DNA of 64,000 bases from Epiperipatus broadwayi (taxonomy: Eukaryota; Onychophora; Udeonychophora; Euonychophora; Peripatidae), in contig JAQFVV010000281.1 of NCBI GenBank assembly GCA_028023455.1, positions 310,001-374,000 on the forward strand, given 5' to 3'. How positions within the stretch are numbered: the first letter of the stretch is position 1; each line of letters begins with the position of its first letter. The notes under the pieces were generated by a model. It saw only the letters and a list, made by a program, of their open reading frames with translations. It had not been told where the DNA came from and searched no databases. Both the position numbers and the translations under genes were made by a program. Of this stretch, positions 49,265 to 60,771 are shown one piece after another.

Positions 49265-51761
49265 TACCGGTTCGAAATCCCATACCCTTTATCTATTTCA
49301 AAATTGATACTCTAACTGTATCAGTGTACGTCATGAGCATGACATGATGTTTACTTTTTTTTTAATGGGAGATCGATAATAATCTTCGGTAATACCCAGG
49401 GTTAAATACAAGGGAGTATTACGTTACTAGTTATTAGAAGAAAGAAATTTGATTTCAATTAAAAATCAAAATCTTTCCCTGTTAACCTATTTATATTTCC
49501 ACCCCAATATCTATTTGCCCAGTAGATGTTTTCCCTCAATCTTCACATACCTTTAAAAGATTGTACTAATTTGACAACCCTTAGCACCATCCCAACATAA
49601 TAAAAGAAAGCAAAAAAATTAAATAATATTTCCTCCCCAATCTGTCAAGAGAGTATAGAAAGAGAAATTTATTTTCTGTTCTTAAACAAGTTTTCTTTGG
49701 GTGAAGAAAAACTGGATGAAAATATATTCTAATTTAACTCCCCGATATAATATCCCAATGGCTAGCTACATTTTAATTCTCTATCTCAGGTACTTTAAAC
49801 AAGTATTGTTATAACTTTTTATAGTCATGGTATGCAAGCATCACAAATAGGTGATTATACTTTCATTATTATTAAATTTCTTTATTTTATGATAGATTCT
49901 ATGACAACAAATAAGATATAAGAATATAATTTATTTAACTAAAATCCCCCTCCACCACATATAATTTTAAACATTCAAATTAGTAAGTCGTAAATTAATT
50001 TTAAGTTTTCTATTCCAATCACCCTGTTCTACATATAATTATACAAAATTACCTAAAATCTTTATGTTCAAGTTCTACAGTTTGATTAAACAAAAAAAAA
50101 TCCTTTTTTAAACTTATATTAAAGTTAACTTAATTGCTATGAATACAAATGGTTAAATATGGATGCCAATGTGTGTGTGGGTGGTTTATACTACATCTCC
50201 CTGCACAAAACAATGAAAGTTTCATTATATAGATTCCCTAAATATTAAAATAAGTTATACACAGATCTAACCCCTTGAACTGTCCCCATTTGTTCTTATA
50301 CACTTTTAAGATTAGATACCCTTACATTTGGGTCCATAAAATAATAATTTACATAATATATTTTTATTTTATGTATATAAAAAAAAATTAAAAAAAAACA
50401 TATAGGCCAGCTATATATATCACTCCATGTAAGGTGACACCACCATGATTAACATTAGATAAGACATAAAGGTGACATGCAGTAAGAGAACAAGAAATCA
50501 TAATAAACTTATATTTAGTGGATTTGGGTGAGATCTGTGTATAAGTAATATTATTTCACAATATTTCATATCGTAAGAAAAAAATTATTATATTTTATCA
50601 TGTGTTAGTAAATATATTATAATTATCTGGGTTATATACACTTAAAAAAATACAAATAACAAACTACAAAAAAAAAATTATAAACACATTTTTTTTTCAT
50701 TTTACTCATCTTTATCTGCTAGCTCTCCAGATTCGATCTTCTGGGCAGACCATCTCAACTTCCAGAAAGGATGGTGATGTTCACTTTAACCCCTCACCTT
50801 CCTTGTTGAGTCATTCAAACAAGATACTCCGAGTCCCTGACACATCCATCTTGGTGACTACGTATCTGAACTGGTGGATGTACTGTTACGGTTCTTTCTA
50901 CTCCATGCTTTGGTAGGCTATCAGATGAAATTTGGTTGTCATTTTAGTCATGGTGCTCCACAATATTTTTCTGTTTTTTGATTGATTACTGAACAGTGTA
51001 TCCTTCTATGATTTTCCACATCATATGGGGGTTGGTGGCTTTGATTAATATTACCACAAACCACCGGGAAAGACCTTCAAATGAAATTTAGGTTCATTCA
51101 AGAATTGGGTGAATAATTTTCCTCTTTGAATTAAAAACAATATTTAGCAATCCAACAGCATATTTCCTGGAAAGAATAAATGCCTAATATAATCTCCTTA
51201 TACTGTACAGGTAGGTTCTGAAGCTCTGTCCATTCAATAATAATATTTTACACCACACGCAGATTCATTTAGCTTTCTTGTTTTAGATAAAATCAATGAT
51301 TTAACTTAACCACATATCGATTCATACAGCACTTTCTCATTCCAATCAAGAAAAAAAAATCATTAGATATTCTTCACCTCACAGGTAGATTATTGCATCT
51401 CTCTCTGTCCAGCAGTAATCAATAACTAAACTTTTTCTCTTCATCTCTCAGATAGGTTATTGTGTCTCCCTCTGTCCAGCACTAATCAACAACTAAAACC
51501 CAACTGCTCACCTCCCAGGTAGGTTATATTATATCCCCATCCACCCACAAATTTCAATTACTTACATCCCCCTTCGAGCTATTGCATCAGATAATTTTAC
51601 TTTTGTACATTCTTTTATAAAATCATGTTTTAAAAATCTCTTTTGAGGAATTTCAAAACTCCATATTGGAGTAATAGACTACCCACATTCTTTAGATAAC
51701 AAATTTGGAATTGATTTACAAATTAATTAATTAAAAAAAAACTACCTGATTACATACAAAA

Positions 51762-51852
51762 AAGTAATATTTTACTGAGGCTATAACCTCGTTAATATGC
51801 GTATAAAATGCGATAGTATTAACGAGGTTATAGCCTCAGTAAAATATTACTT
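51762..51852. repeat. Perfect 36-bp palindrome inside a 131-bp insertion
   Basis: Arms 51762-51797 and 51817-51852 are exact reverse complements with a 19-bp loop (TGCGTATAAAATGCGATAG). The whole insertion (51768-51898) is absent from copy A and is flanked by a 14-bp direct repeat, ATACAAAAAAGTAA (51754-51767 and 51885-51898), typical of target-site duplication by a LINE-type machinery. Confidence 0.95.
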
Positions 51853-51904
51853 ACGTAATCAACGTGCGTTTAATAAATTTATAAATACAAAAAAGTAAAA
51901 ATAG

Positions 51905-51985
51905 TCTTGCGTTGTTAGCCGAGACGTATCGCAGCCGCCATGCAAGCAAGTAGTGGGTTCGCGTCCCGGCCGATGCTATGACATG
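51905..51985 (+). repeat. tRNA-derived SINE in 3-kb repeat copy B
   Basis: Orthologous in position to the SINE of copy A (TTAGCCGAGACGT, then GTGGGTTCGCGTCCC, then GATGCTATGACAT), so it was already present before the 3-kb unit was duplicated. An internal deletion removes about 17 bases before the B box. Confidence 0.75.
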
Positions 51986-52420
51986 AAAAAAAAAAAATAG
52001 AAAAACAAAATTAATTAAATTTACCTTTTAAACGGAAGATTCTTGTCAATCACACAAAAAGTATTTTTATATATTTTTCAAATAAAAGAAAAACATTTTA
52101 AAAATTATCAAAAAGAGAAAAAAATATATATATATACAAAAAAAATCTTTATACATATACGTTTACAATAAATATGCTACATTTATAGTGTGTTATTATA
52201 TATATTAGAACATTTACAATAACTGACATATTTATAGTGGGTTATTTTAAAATAGTTAATATATGTGTTAGTTGTGTATGCGAGGAGATGGAAATCTAGT
52301 ATAGACTAACTTCCATTGTTTATTCTTTTTTTTTATTTATTTAATGAATCCAATAAATTTAGCTGTGCCAAATTTTTGACTACAGCCATTTTGTGCATGG
52401 ACGTTTTACGGTCTGGCACA

Positions 52421-54814
52421 CTATATAAGACGATTCTTGACAGTTGTCCAAGCCAAAGATAATATTAAGTTATACTTGTTAATAAAATTTATGATCCCCA
52501 TTTCAATAAAGTTTACAGGTAATTAAGAGAAATCATACTGACCAATAACAGAACAAAATCTATTAAGATTTTTGTAACCGGACAAAATAAGCAAATTAAG
52601 AATCTACCTGAAATAACGAAATTACTTCTACCAGGAATATTGACTTAGATAAGTAAACAAATGTTTAAATGTAGTAATAAGTATAAAATTTATAGTTAAT
52701 CGGACTTAGTAATAATGTATAAAAAATATACATATATCTAACTCTATTCTATCTAACAGAATTGGTTTAATCTTGGATCAAACTTTAAGTACAAAAATTA
52801 CCCGCAACATTTAAAATAAATAATAGGACAGATTCACCAGATTTTAATAAACTCTAAATTTATTGGTTAATAATTAATAATTTATAATAGTAATAAAAAT
52901 TGTATACAAAAGAATAATAACAAACGATATTTTGAAATAGACTAAAATCGTAGCTAGTTTTAAAAAAATACAATACTATGTTTCTTTAATATACAGTACA
53001 AATAATTGACTTTCTATTACTGTATAGAATCCATAAGAATAATAATAAAATATGTATATATGAAACTCAGAAGTATGACAATAATACTTTATATAAAACT
53101 GAAGGACAGATTTTTAAATATCTTCCGGAGACTTTAAATAAAATATACAATGACAAAAATGTGATCAAAGAAAAATGGAGCTCTATTTATTCATTATTGT
53201 AATTTCTAAATAATTTACATAACATAAAATTCCTTTGTATTTAAAACCTTCTCTATATGAATATCCTTGAGTTAAATCTGGAATATATAAAAAAAAAAAC
53301 ACTTGAAAACATCTGGATGTAAATTAACTATATCATCAGTTTAAATAATAATAACAAAAATGAATCTCTCCGACCCTTTATATATGTGAATCGTATAATA
53401 ACCCATATACATATCATATAATCCTATATTTTAAAAGAAAATAGGAACAAAACATACACATTTTTCTTTTGTTTTTGTTTCAAACAAAAATATATATACA
53501 TAGATATCACACCACAAAAGAACAGTGCCATTTCTTTTTCTTATCAACTGGTCCATCAAACCTTTTGGCTCCTTGTTTCTGATCCTAATGTGTAGAAATG
53601 ATTTTCCTTTAAGTAGAGAGAACAAGCATGAATGATAAGAATTGCTGATTTGAATTCAAGTACTTTCATGTTTAAATTCCGATATTTTCTTTTAAGCATA
53701 TAAATGTATCCAAAATTTTAAAACAAGTACTTATTTGATACAAAATCACACATCAGTTAATTTATTTTCCTTTTTCATTGGTAATAATATATAAAGAGAT
53801 TTTTTTTTTTCATTAACAAAATTCAGTTATATCCAAGTGAATAATAAATGCTAGCTTTTTCTTTCCAAATTAAGAAAGTGAAATTTAAATTGCTTAATAT
53901 CACACTTAAGTTGAGTTAAAGGATCTTGTGAAATTTGTTGATCTGAAACAAGATATCCATATATATATATTGAAACGATAACTTTCCAAGCCCCTATCGT
54001 TTCACCATCAAACCTAATGACACTCTCATCTGTGCTAAGTTCGAACCTATTTAAATGTTAATAAATATAAAATTCGTTCATGTCTGTATAAACAGTATTT
54101 ATATATTTACGTGCGAACCAACGCTATAATTAGATAGGATTAGTAAAATTATAGCGTCCTAAAGTTATTTAATATTTCTAAAAATGTTTATTATATTATT
54201 TAAGTTAAGAGTAAATTATTAATTTTGTTGTTTAATAGTGTAATTTCGTATGTGGATATATAATCTGTGCTATATAGAAGAAAGACATGATTTAAAATAT
54301 GTAAAAGCCGTTATCTAAAAATACTATTAAATGTTTCTTTAAAATTGTTAAAAGATTTCTTGTTTTAAATATATTTCAGGGAAAAGTTTCTCGAAAATAT
54401 ATTTAAAAGCTATATCAAAATATGTTTGTAAATTATTTTTAATAAATATGTTAAAAATGTTTTCGTTTTAAAAAAATGTTAAAAGGTTGTTTTTAAATAG
54501 AAACAGTTTCTATTATATGTAAGATTAAAAATAAAAGCTGGTCAAGTAATTAAAAGATTTTTGATTGTAAACAAGTGTCATTAACGACCACACCTGGAAT
54601 TCGTAAAAAGTAAAACTAGTTCAAAATTTACTAATTAAAATCCCCTTAGATAAGATTAAGTTATTTTAAAATCTAAATTGGACAATTGTTTGCAACGAAA
54701 AATCTTAATTATAATAATAGCTTATGGAATGTTTCTAACATAAGTTATCTAAGATCTGGATTATAAATTGAAAAATATTTAATTAAATTCCTGAGTTTAG
54801 TGAGTCTTGAGGCA
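52421..54814. other. AT-rich stretch with one hairpin, no gene seen
   Basis: No gene was found. A 9-bp stem (GAAACGATA at 53972-53980, TATCGTTTC at 53995-54003) stands out but has no T-run or known context. Confidence 0.5.
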
Positions 54815-55160
54815 GGAGATTCCGATAAGGAAAACATATAAATACTCTGTATTTTTTTTAACAAGGGATAGACAGCCATATTGTTAGTGAGAATTGCAGC
54901 CAGTCTTCACAATTGTTAATGTTTAACATGTCCGGCTAAAAGCGGGCATCTTGTTGCTGTTACTCCGCGGGAGAACGGGGTTTCTCTCGTCGAAATGCCT
55001 AAACCACCATCATGCCGATAGAAGAGACGAGCCTAACATAATGGGAAAGATGATGCCGCCCAGTCAAACTAAACCAAACCAATAGCCAAGAACTTGCAGT
55101 CCAGATAAAATACCGGTACCGTTTTATTTTTCAAACCGCAGAGCTCTGTGTAATTCTGTG
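54815..55160. other. GC-richer island, unrecognised
   Basis: This block of about 340 bp is far less AT-rich than its surroundings. It has a TATA-like CATATAAATAC near 54836 and words such as CTCCGCGGGAGAACGGGG around 54965. It could be a promoter with a first exon, an LTR, or part of a conserved repeat. No open frame supports a protein. Confidence 0.3.
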
Positions 55161-56389
55161 TAATTCTTTATGTAAATATATCTATATAAGTTAGCTAACT
55201 TTCTTTTTAAAATAATGATAAAGCTAAAAAATGTAATCAAAACTTAAAATCCATTTAATATTTTAAATATGTCACTTGCTATCAAAATTTAATGTGTTAA
55301 AGTTTAAATAATCTGACTTATTTATATTTTCCTTTCATTTAAAGTACATTATAAGTGTCTAATTTAAAGTTATATCACTGCGGTTGTGTCTATATTTCTT
55401 TGCTTATTTTATTTTAAATGCTTATTATATTTTATATGCCAATATTTCGAAACAGTGGCACTTAATTTCATCTTTTTAAGAAGATATTATTTGAAAATCT
55501 TCGTGTAATTTGTTTATAGCGTCAACTTTCTGCGCTGTTTCAAAATCCTATTTTTTTTATTATTTAAATGATTTAATATGCGAAATGTGGCTCTTTTGAT
55601 CAACCAGTTAAAAACTTAACCATATAGTTTTATTTAGAATTAAATTTAGCCTTGATCATATTTATAAGTATATTTGACATTTAAATTCTTAAGTCCATAG
55701 AAATATACTTTCCCTCCTTAAATATTTATTATCTATAAGTAACTTAATAGATCGAACATGTCAAAGTACAGATGTAATAATATTCCCTTTAGTAGCATAG
55801 ACATTTATTATCAGGCTACACAAGAGTTGGTCCCAATTTGATAGAGCTAATATGCTATTAACTCGTATTTCATAGTATGAAATATACCATTCTTTGCTTG
55901 GCGGATGTGATCTTATTTTATAAAAATATTCTCGTTTTGCTGCTATACGTAATATACGTATCTTAAGATGGAGCCACGGCGTTGCCAGCACATCTTCTCT
56001 TTATAGGGTAGAGCAGTAGCGAAGCCTGAGCCAAGGCCAGGTTAGCACGTAAGTCCCCCACCATTCCTGAACACAATGTTCCTTTTCACGCAGCATTGCG
56101 ATCGGTTACAGGGTACCAGCGTTTGTCGCAAGAACCCTGAAGTTATTTCATCCATCCGCAGAGCGACTTTTCCTATTATTGTTTACCTGTGCCATAGTGC
56201 ATTGGTAAAATCTTATGCAGCCAACTCTCCCACCTTAACCTAACGCTTTCAGCATTCTGAAAATTTCTCTCGAAAGCCATGTTCGATCGATCATTACTTG
56301 AGCTGGTTTATGCGCTCGTTATTAAATTATATTGAGTATTTTAGTAAATAAATTCATGATCAAAGTTCTATATAATTATGTATCTAACA
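55161..56389. other. No gene recognised; GC-richer block at 55960-56290
   Basis: The block at 55960-56290 is GC-richer, with no motif. A 76-codon minus-strand frame (55991-55761) enters it but is not recognisable. The remainder is AT-rich. Confidence 0.35.
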
Positions 56390-56720
56390 GCCACCGATGT
56401 AATAGGATTTGGCTTATCGAGATTTATAGGCATAACGTAGTGATTAATTATGTATCAATTGTAAACAATTCATAAGATGGGCATATGTTAAACCCCTCTA
56501 TGAAATTTAATGATTACTTATGTAAAGTGATTTTGAATTGTATATAAAAAGAGAATGTGTTCTCTTATCCACCCAATGTTTGTACATTCGATGCTGAAAT
56601 GTGTAAAACTTATCAATTTCATGCCAATTGTAAATAAATATATAATTAATTTAATGTATTTCGTTCTCTGTTTCGTTATTGATCTAATTCAATCCAATTC
56701 TAATTATCATTTATAGTCTA
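56390..56720 (+). repeat. Possible solo LTR or promoter with poly(A) signal
   Basis: A TATA box (TATATAAAAAGAG, 56541-56553) is followed about 85 bases later by AAATAAATA (56632-56640) and a GT/T-rich segment, the compact promoter-plus-polyadenylation layout of an LTR. Ends and target duplication could not be defined. Confidence 0.3.
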
Positions 56721-56799
56721 TATATGTGAAAACTATGCATTAAGTTAAATTAAATTTAGTGATATTTTAGTCAATTAAGAACCTCTCTTTTAATTATCA

Positions 56800-57085
56800 G
56801 AGTCTTATTGCTTCTCCGTGACCTATGTCGGCCGTGTGGAAAGAGGTATACTACGTGTAATTTCAAGGTGGTCATTCGTAGGGTCTTGAGTCTTGGAATC
56901 CTGGCTTACGAGTTGAAGTGTGGTCGGACTCGGGATGTCACAGTCCTAGTCTGGTCAGCTTCGGTCTCTTTTGCTTGGATTCTGAATTCTGTTACGCGAA
57001 TGTACAAACTTGACTTACAATATACATATATATCAGGGGATTTGTATTTATCACAAATAAATAGATGGAATTCTAGATTTTGACA
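56800..57085 (+). other. GC-richer block with a 91-codon open frame, unidentified
   Basis: The frame 56808-57083 (LLRDLCRPCGKRYTTCNF...) has no recognised motif and the antisense strand is also open for 62 codons. It may be internal sequence of the putative LTR element just upstream. No function is proposed. Confidence 0.25.
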
Positions 57086-57723
57086 ATGGAACACTATTTT
57101 TAATATAGCAGACTTGCAATAGAACGCATTTTGATGGTTTTGTGTTACATTTTATCTTATTTTCAGGAATTTTATCAACGACCTGCTACAATTTCTATGG
57201 GCATATGGTTGGGTTTATCTGTCCATGATTTGGAAAATTAATCACATAAAAATATAAAATTTTAACAAGTTTTTAAAGACGAATATAAATATGTCCATTC
57301 TAAGCAATGATACAATTATAAGAATTCAAGTTTCAGTGTTTCAGTTTTATTTTTAAAATACACTAGCTGATATCAATGTCATCAGAACGACTGTATATCG
57401 CTCAAATTTTGCTCGATAATGTAAGAAAATTGTTTAAGAAAATTTGCCTGCAAATAATAAGTGAAAGATTTTGAAATAATTGGATACAGTGAAATTAAAA
57501 TTCTGTTTTATGAGTTCAATATTATTTCTCATTTTTATCCAAAAATAAAGAATTCATATTACATTTTCAATAATTTTTAATAAATGTATATTTACTTTTA
57601 CATATATTTTTAAAGTTGTTATTATAATTTTGTTGAGTGCACAGGAAGTATATGTAAATATTTATAAGATAGGCTTTAACCAGTATTAAATGCACATTAA
57701 AAATTTTATAATAGTCAAGCAAT

Positions 57724-57961
57724 ATTATTTTGCCAATAGAGGGACAGCAGCATCTTATCTTTAACCTAAATTTCTACTTGACTTATGTAAGTAGAAATTT
57801 AAGTTAAATATGAGACTCCACTCTTATCTTTATAAAAATCACTATCACGTGTTGTGGTTTGGGAGGTCTTACTATTGGGAAAAATAAGATGCTGCTTTTA
57901 TCTTTATAAACATTGCTATCATGTGTCTTGATTTGGAAGGTCCATCTACCGGCAAAATAAT
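57724..57961. mobile_element. MITE-like element, 238 bp
   Basis: Terminal inverted repeats of 21 bp (57724-57744, ATTATTTTGCCAATAGAGGGA; 57941-57961) match at 18 positions. Inside are a hairpin with AAATTTCTACTT-type arms (about 57768-57800) and two degenerate direct repeats of about 65 bp (57825 and 57897). There is no coding capacity. Confidence 0.65.
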
Positions 57962-58426
57962 AATTTAGGTAAGATGCCCTGCTTCACTTTATGACTGAAC
58001 TTATAAGTTATACTTATAGATGGAAGTAGATGATTTTAGCATAATAATACAAAATACTTTGCCCAAACTTGCATTTATGAAGTAAAATATTCCTGTGGAT
58101 GTATTCATCTACACATAGGAATGATACAACACTGAGTGCCTGTGGGTTTATACACCATCATAAAGCAACAAATATAATTACACAATTCCATGGATTAACT
58201 ACCAGCACAGGAATGAATGTAAAAATACAGAAAATGGCAAATAATTAATTTGCATATTAACCACCAGACAGACTAATGCCATTTAACATTGTAAAGCAAT
58301 ATTAATATTTATTTTATATTTAAAGAGAAAAATGATTTTCCTCATTCTGACAATTCAGAAAAAAACACCAGAAATTTAGCAGATGTGGATTCATACATAA
58401 TGAAAAGTGTTTCAATAATAAGGACA
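57960..58426 (-). repeat. 3' LTR (left copy)
   Basis: Aligned with 62561-63034. On the minus strand it starts TGTCCTTATTATTGAAACAC and ends near CTAAATTAT, directly against the MITE. The terminal CA was not found, so the end is approximate. Confidence 0.65.
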
Positions 58427-59223
58427 GTAATATACTTGAACATACTTTTTAAATTTAGAAGCTCATACTAATATTAAATATCACTATTATTATATTTAAA
58501 TTCATATGAGAATTCTTGGTTAATCCGTTTGCTTATCAATTATTTTTAAAATATGGTTTACATGTTTTGCTTACATTTTATTCTTAAACCATTTTATCTC
58601 TTAATAATACTATAAACCCTCTCTTTTACTGAAACACACATGTGTATTTATTATATTTTTATCTAATAATTAAAAATTAGTTAAATAAATGGCTTTTAAA
58701 TTAAATGAAAAAAATTTCTAAGATTATCTTAAATAAATAAGAATTATTATTATTTTTAATCACATTTTACTAAACTTGATGTGTGCAGTTGATTTCTTAC
58801 AGGTTTAACATATTTGATCCAAAGCAATGGATGAAAAAGAGAAATTTTAAATACATTAAAACAATACAGGCAATAAGCAAGGTAAAATATTACTTATTCT
58901 CACCAATAAATTACTTTGAATGCAAGTAGATAATCTGTTCAGAATGCAAACAAAGGTAATCAAATTACCAAGAAGACAGAGAAATTTTAAATCTGTTCTA
59001 TCAATCTTTATATTTTACACTAAAATATAAGGTTACAGTTTACACTCCCCTATGAAAAAAATTTATCATTCTTCGCAATTCATTTCACCAAGCTCTATAA
59101 AAATTTACATCCTAACTCACTGTTTCCCATTCTATCTATAATCTACCAATAGTCATACTCTATTGCATCTGCTTACTCATTAATCTGAATATGTTATAAC
59201 ATTTACATGATATATAAATGCCA
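58427..59223. other. LTR-element interior, 3' non-coding part
   Basis: About 800 bp of AT-rich sequence between the integrase tail and the 3' LTR. No polypurine tract could be assigned with confidence. Confidence 0.4.
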
Positions 59224-59466
59224 TTAATTTATTGAAAGTGCAGGTTTTAAACTACATGTGTTATAGGTGCCTTGCATTCCTTCAAGGGTTGAGAGCATAA
59301 ATGTATTCTCTCCCACCTGGCTTTCCATCATGAAAGGTCCATTATATAGGCTCAAGTATTTTCTAAATTCATTTTTCTGTAAGTTGCTAACATAAAGATT
59401 ATAAAAAAACACAAAATCTCCAAAATCCTTACACTGTTTGGAGTGCTTTTGACTCATTTTATGCAA
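59224..59466 (-). pseudogene. Integrase C-terminal tail of a Ty3/Gypsy-like element
   Basis: The minus-strand frame reads CKDFGDFVFFYNLYVSNLQK, KYLSLYNGPFMMESQV, NTFMLSTLEGMQG and YNTCSLKPAL. This is the pattern of the end of a Gypsy-type Pol (GDLVL...KL...GPF.V...N.Y.L......N...LKPY), the chromodomain-like or SH3-like tail that binds DNA. The catalytic DDE core and zinc-binding region are not upstream. Instead the coiled-coil frame ends two bases before. The first codon of the open frame is not an ATG, so it was presumably translated as part of a longer polyprotein before the deletion. Confidence 0.65.
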
Positions 59467-59467
59467 A

Positions 59468-60106
59468 TTACACCTGGATTTTTTTTATGTCAAGATCACA
59501 TTTAAATTTCTTTTTAGCTTTCTTCACATTCCGATATTTGTCAAGTTTTTCTCTAATAGATTTTATCTCAATTATCTTGAACTTAACTTTAGCCTTTCCA
59601 ATACTTTTTTCTTTATCAATTATCTTTCTACCAAGATTTAGATAAACTATCTTTTCACTGATCTCTTTAAATTTTACATTCACTTTACCAATATCTTTTA
59701 TAAAATCTATACTTTCTCTAAGGTAATTTGTCTTAACCTCCTTCTTAAATTCATTTGACTCATTCAGCCACTCTTGGTATTTATTCCTCACTTTCTTCAA
59801 CTCTTTCTGTATCATTTCTAAATCCCCATTAAATTTGGCATTAGTCTTTTTCAATTCCTTAGTCTCTACTTTGGACCTGTTTATAGTTTCATCAAAAACC
59901 TTTTTAATCTTTCCTAATTTTGCTGTTCTTTCTGCCATAGATTTACTCAAGGACATAAACATGCCTTTTTCAAAAGTTGAGTGACTTTCATTAATATCTT
60001 GAAGTTTAACTTCTATTTTAATCTTAATTTTATTAACAAACTGATCTGACTGAGACTCCCCTTCTTGAACCTTATAGCTCATTTTACTAACTGCCCTATT
60101 ATTCAT
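59468..60106 (-). CDS. Coiled-coil protein, second frame, in the LTR element
   Basis: The 212-codon frame starts MNNRAVSKMSYKVQEGE and is extremely Lys/Glu/Ile-rich, with long heptad-like stretches (KELKKTNAKFNGDLEMIQ, RKIIDKEKSIGKAKVKF). Its ATG overlaps the stop of the upstream frame as ATGA (60106-60103), which could be a stop-restart coupling or a one-base frameshift in a single coiled-coil ORF. No zinc knuckle or enzyme motif is present. Gag proteins often have coiled coils, but this length without a knuckle is unusual. Confidence 0.45.
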   Translation of the reverse strand: MNNRAVSKMSYKVQEGESQSDQFVNKIKIKIEVKLQDINESHSTFEKGMFMSLSKSMAERTAKLGKIKKVFDETINRSKVETKELKKTNAKFNGDLEMIQKELKKVRNKYQEWLNESNEFKKEVKTNYLRESIDFIKDIGKVNVKFKEISEKIVYLNLGRKIIDKEKSIGKAKVKFKIIEIKSIREKLDKYRNVKKAKKKFKCDLDIKKIQV

Positions 60107-60771
60107 GCCAACTGATTCCTTGCATCTATTATTCCTGCTTCAAGCACCTTCAATTTACAGTCCACTTTCTCCTCATAGATTATAAAATTATTTCCAATTT
60201 CTTTCAGACGAACTTCAGACTGCTTTTTATAATCTAGGAATCTAGCCTTGAGTTCCTCTAACTTAATATCTGACTCACTTTTAGCTGCCTTACAACTATT
60301 TTCCAATGACTGAAACTTCTGATTAAATTCTTCCACTGTTCTTACACTAGCAGCTTCTATTTTCTTTTTTACAAACTCCTGAACTTCAGCCATTTTATCC
60401 CTTAAACCAGCAACATTATTTTTGAAACTATATAATTTTTCAGACAGCTCTCTCTGAGACTGAGAATGTTCATTCAATTTTTTAGACATCTCTTTCTGAG
60501 ACTGAAACATCTCTCTTTGAGACTGAGATTGTTTATTCAATTTAATAGACATCTCTTTCTAAGATGGAGACATCTTACTAAATCCAATCCCCATGCGTTT
60601 GAACATCAGCATAAACCATTGTTGGAGATCAAGTCTGGCAACTCTTTGGGTTCTCTCGGGATTGTTAATCTCTTCAGAATCACTCATTTTGAATATTTTG
60701 TAAACAACCATTTCAATATTCTCTAAAACAAAACTTTCACCTTCATAAAAATATCTGCTCAAGCCAACCAA
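60103..60771 (-). pseudogene. Coiled-coil protein, first frame, split by one in-frame TAG
   Basis: Two collinear frames, 60771-60559 and 60552-60103, are in the same phase and separated by a single TAG (60559-60561). The protein passes through MSDSEEINNPERTQRV, then QQWFMLMFKRMGIGFSKM, then the repeats SQREMFQSQKEMSKKLNEH and SQSQRELSEKL. The TAG sits where a Gln codon is expected in the SQKEM repeat. The N-terminal portion (DLQQWFMLMF) could be Gag-like, but the family was not recognised. The rest is a Gln/Lys/Glu coiled coil. Confidence 0.45.

Larger units (their letters stand above)
49265..52420. repeat. 3-kb direct repeat, copy B
   Basis: Direct-orientation partner of 44130-47113. It is about 170 bp longer, mainly because of the 131-bp palindromic insertion at 51768-51898 and a short extra segment near 52150-52205. 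Its SINE (51905-51985) has lost about 17 bases of the middle. The two copies are about 2.15 kb apart. Confidence 0.85.

Noticed and set aside
53972-54003. 9-bp hairpin considered as a terminator or ribozyme stem
   Set aside because: No conserved core, no T-run, and no neighbouring gene.
55050-55090. Minus-strand words TTTAGTTTGACTGGGCGG resembling a conserved 28S rRNA segment
   Set aside because: The resemblance covers fewer than 20 bases and the flanks do not match rRNA in order.
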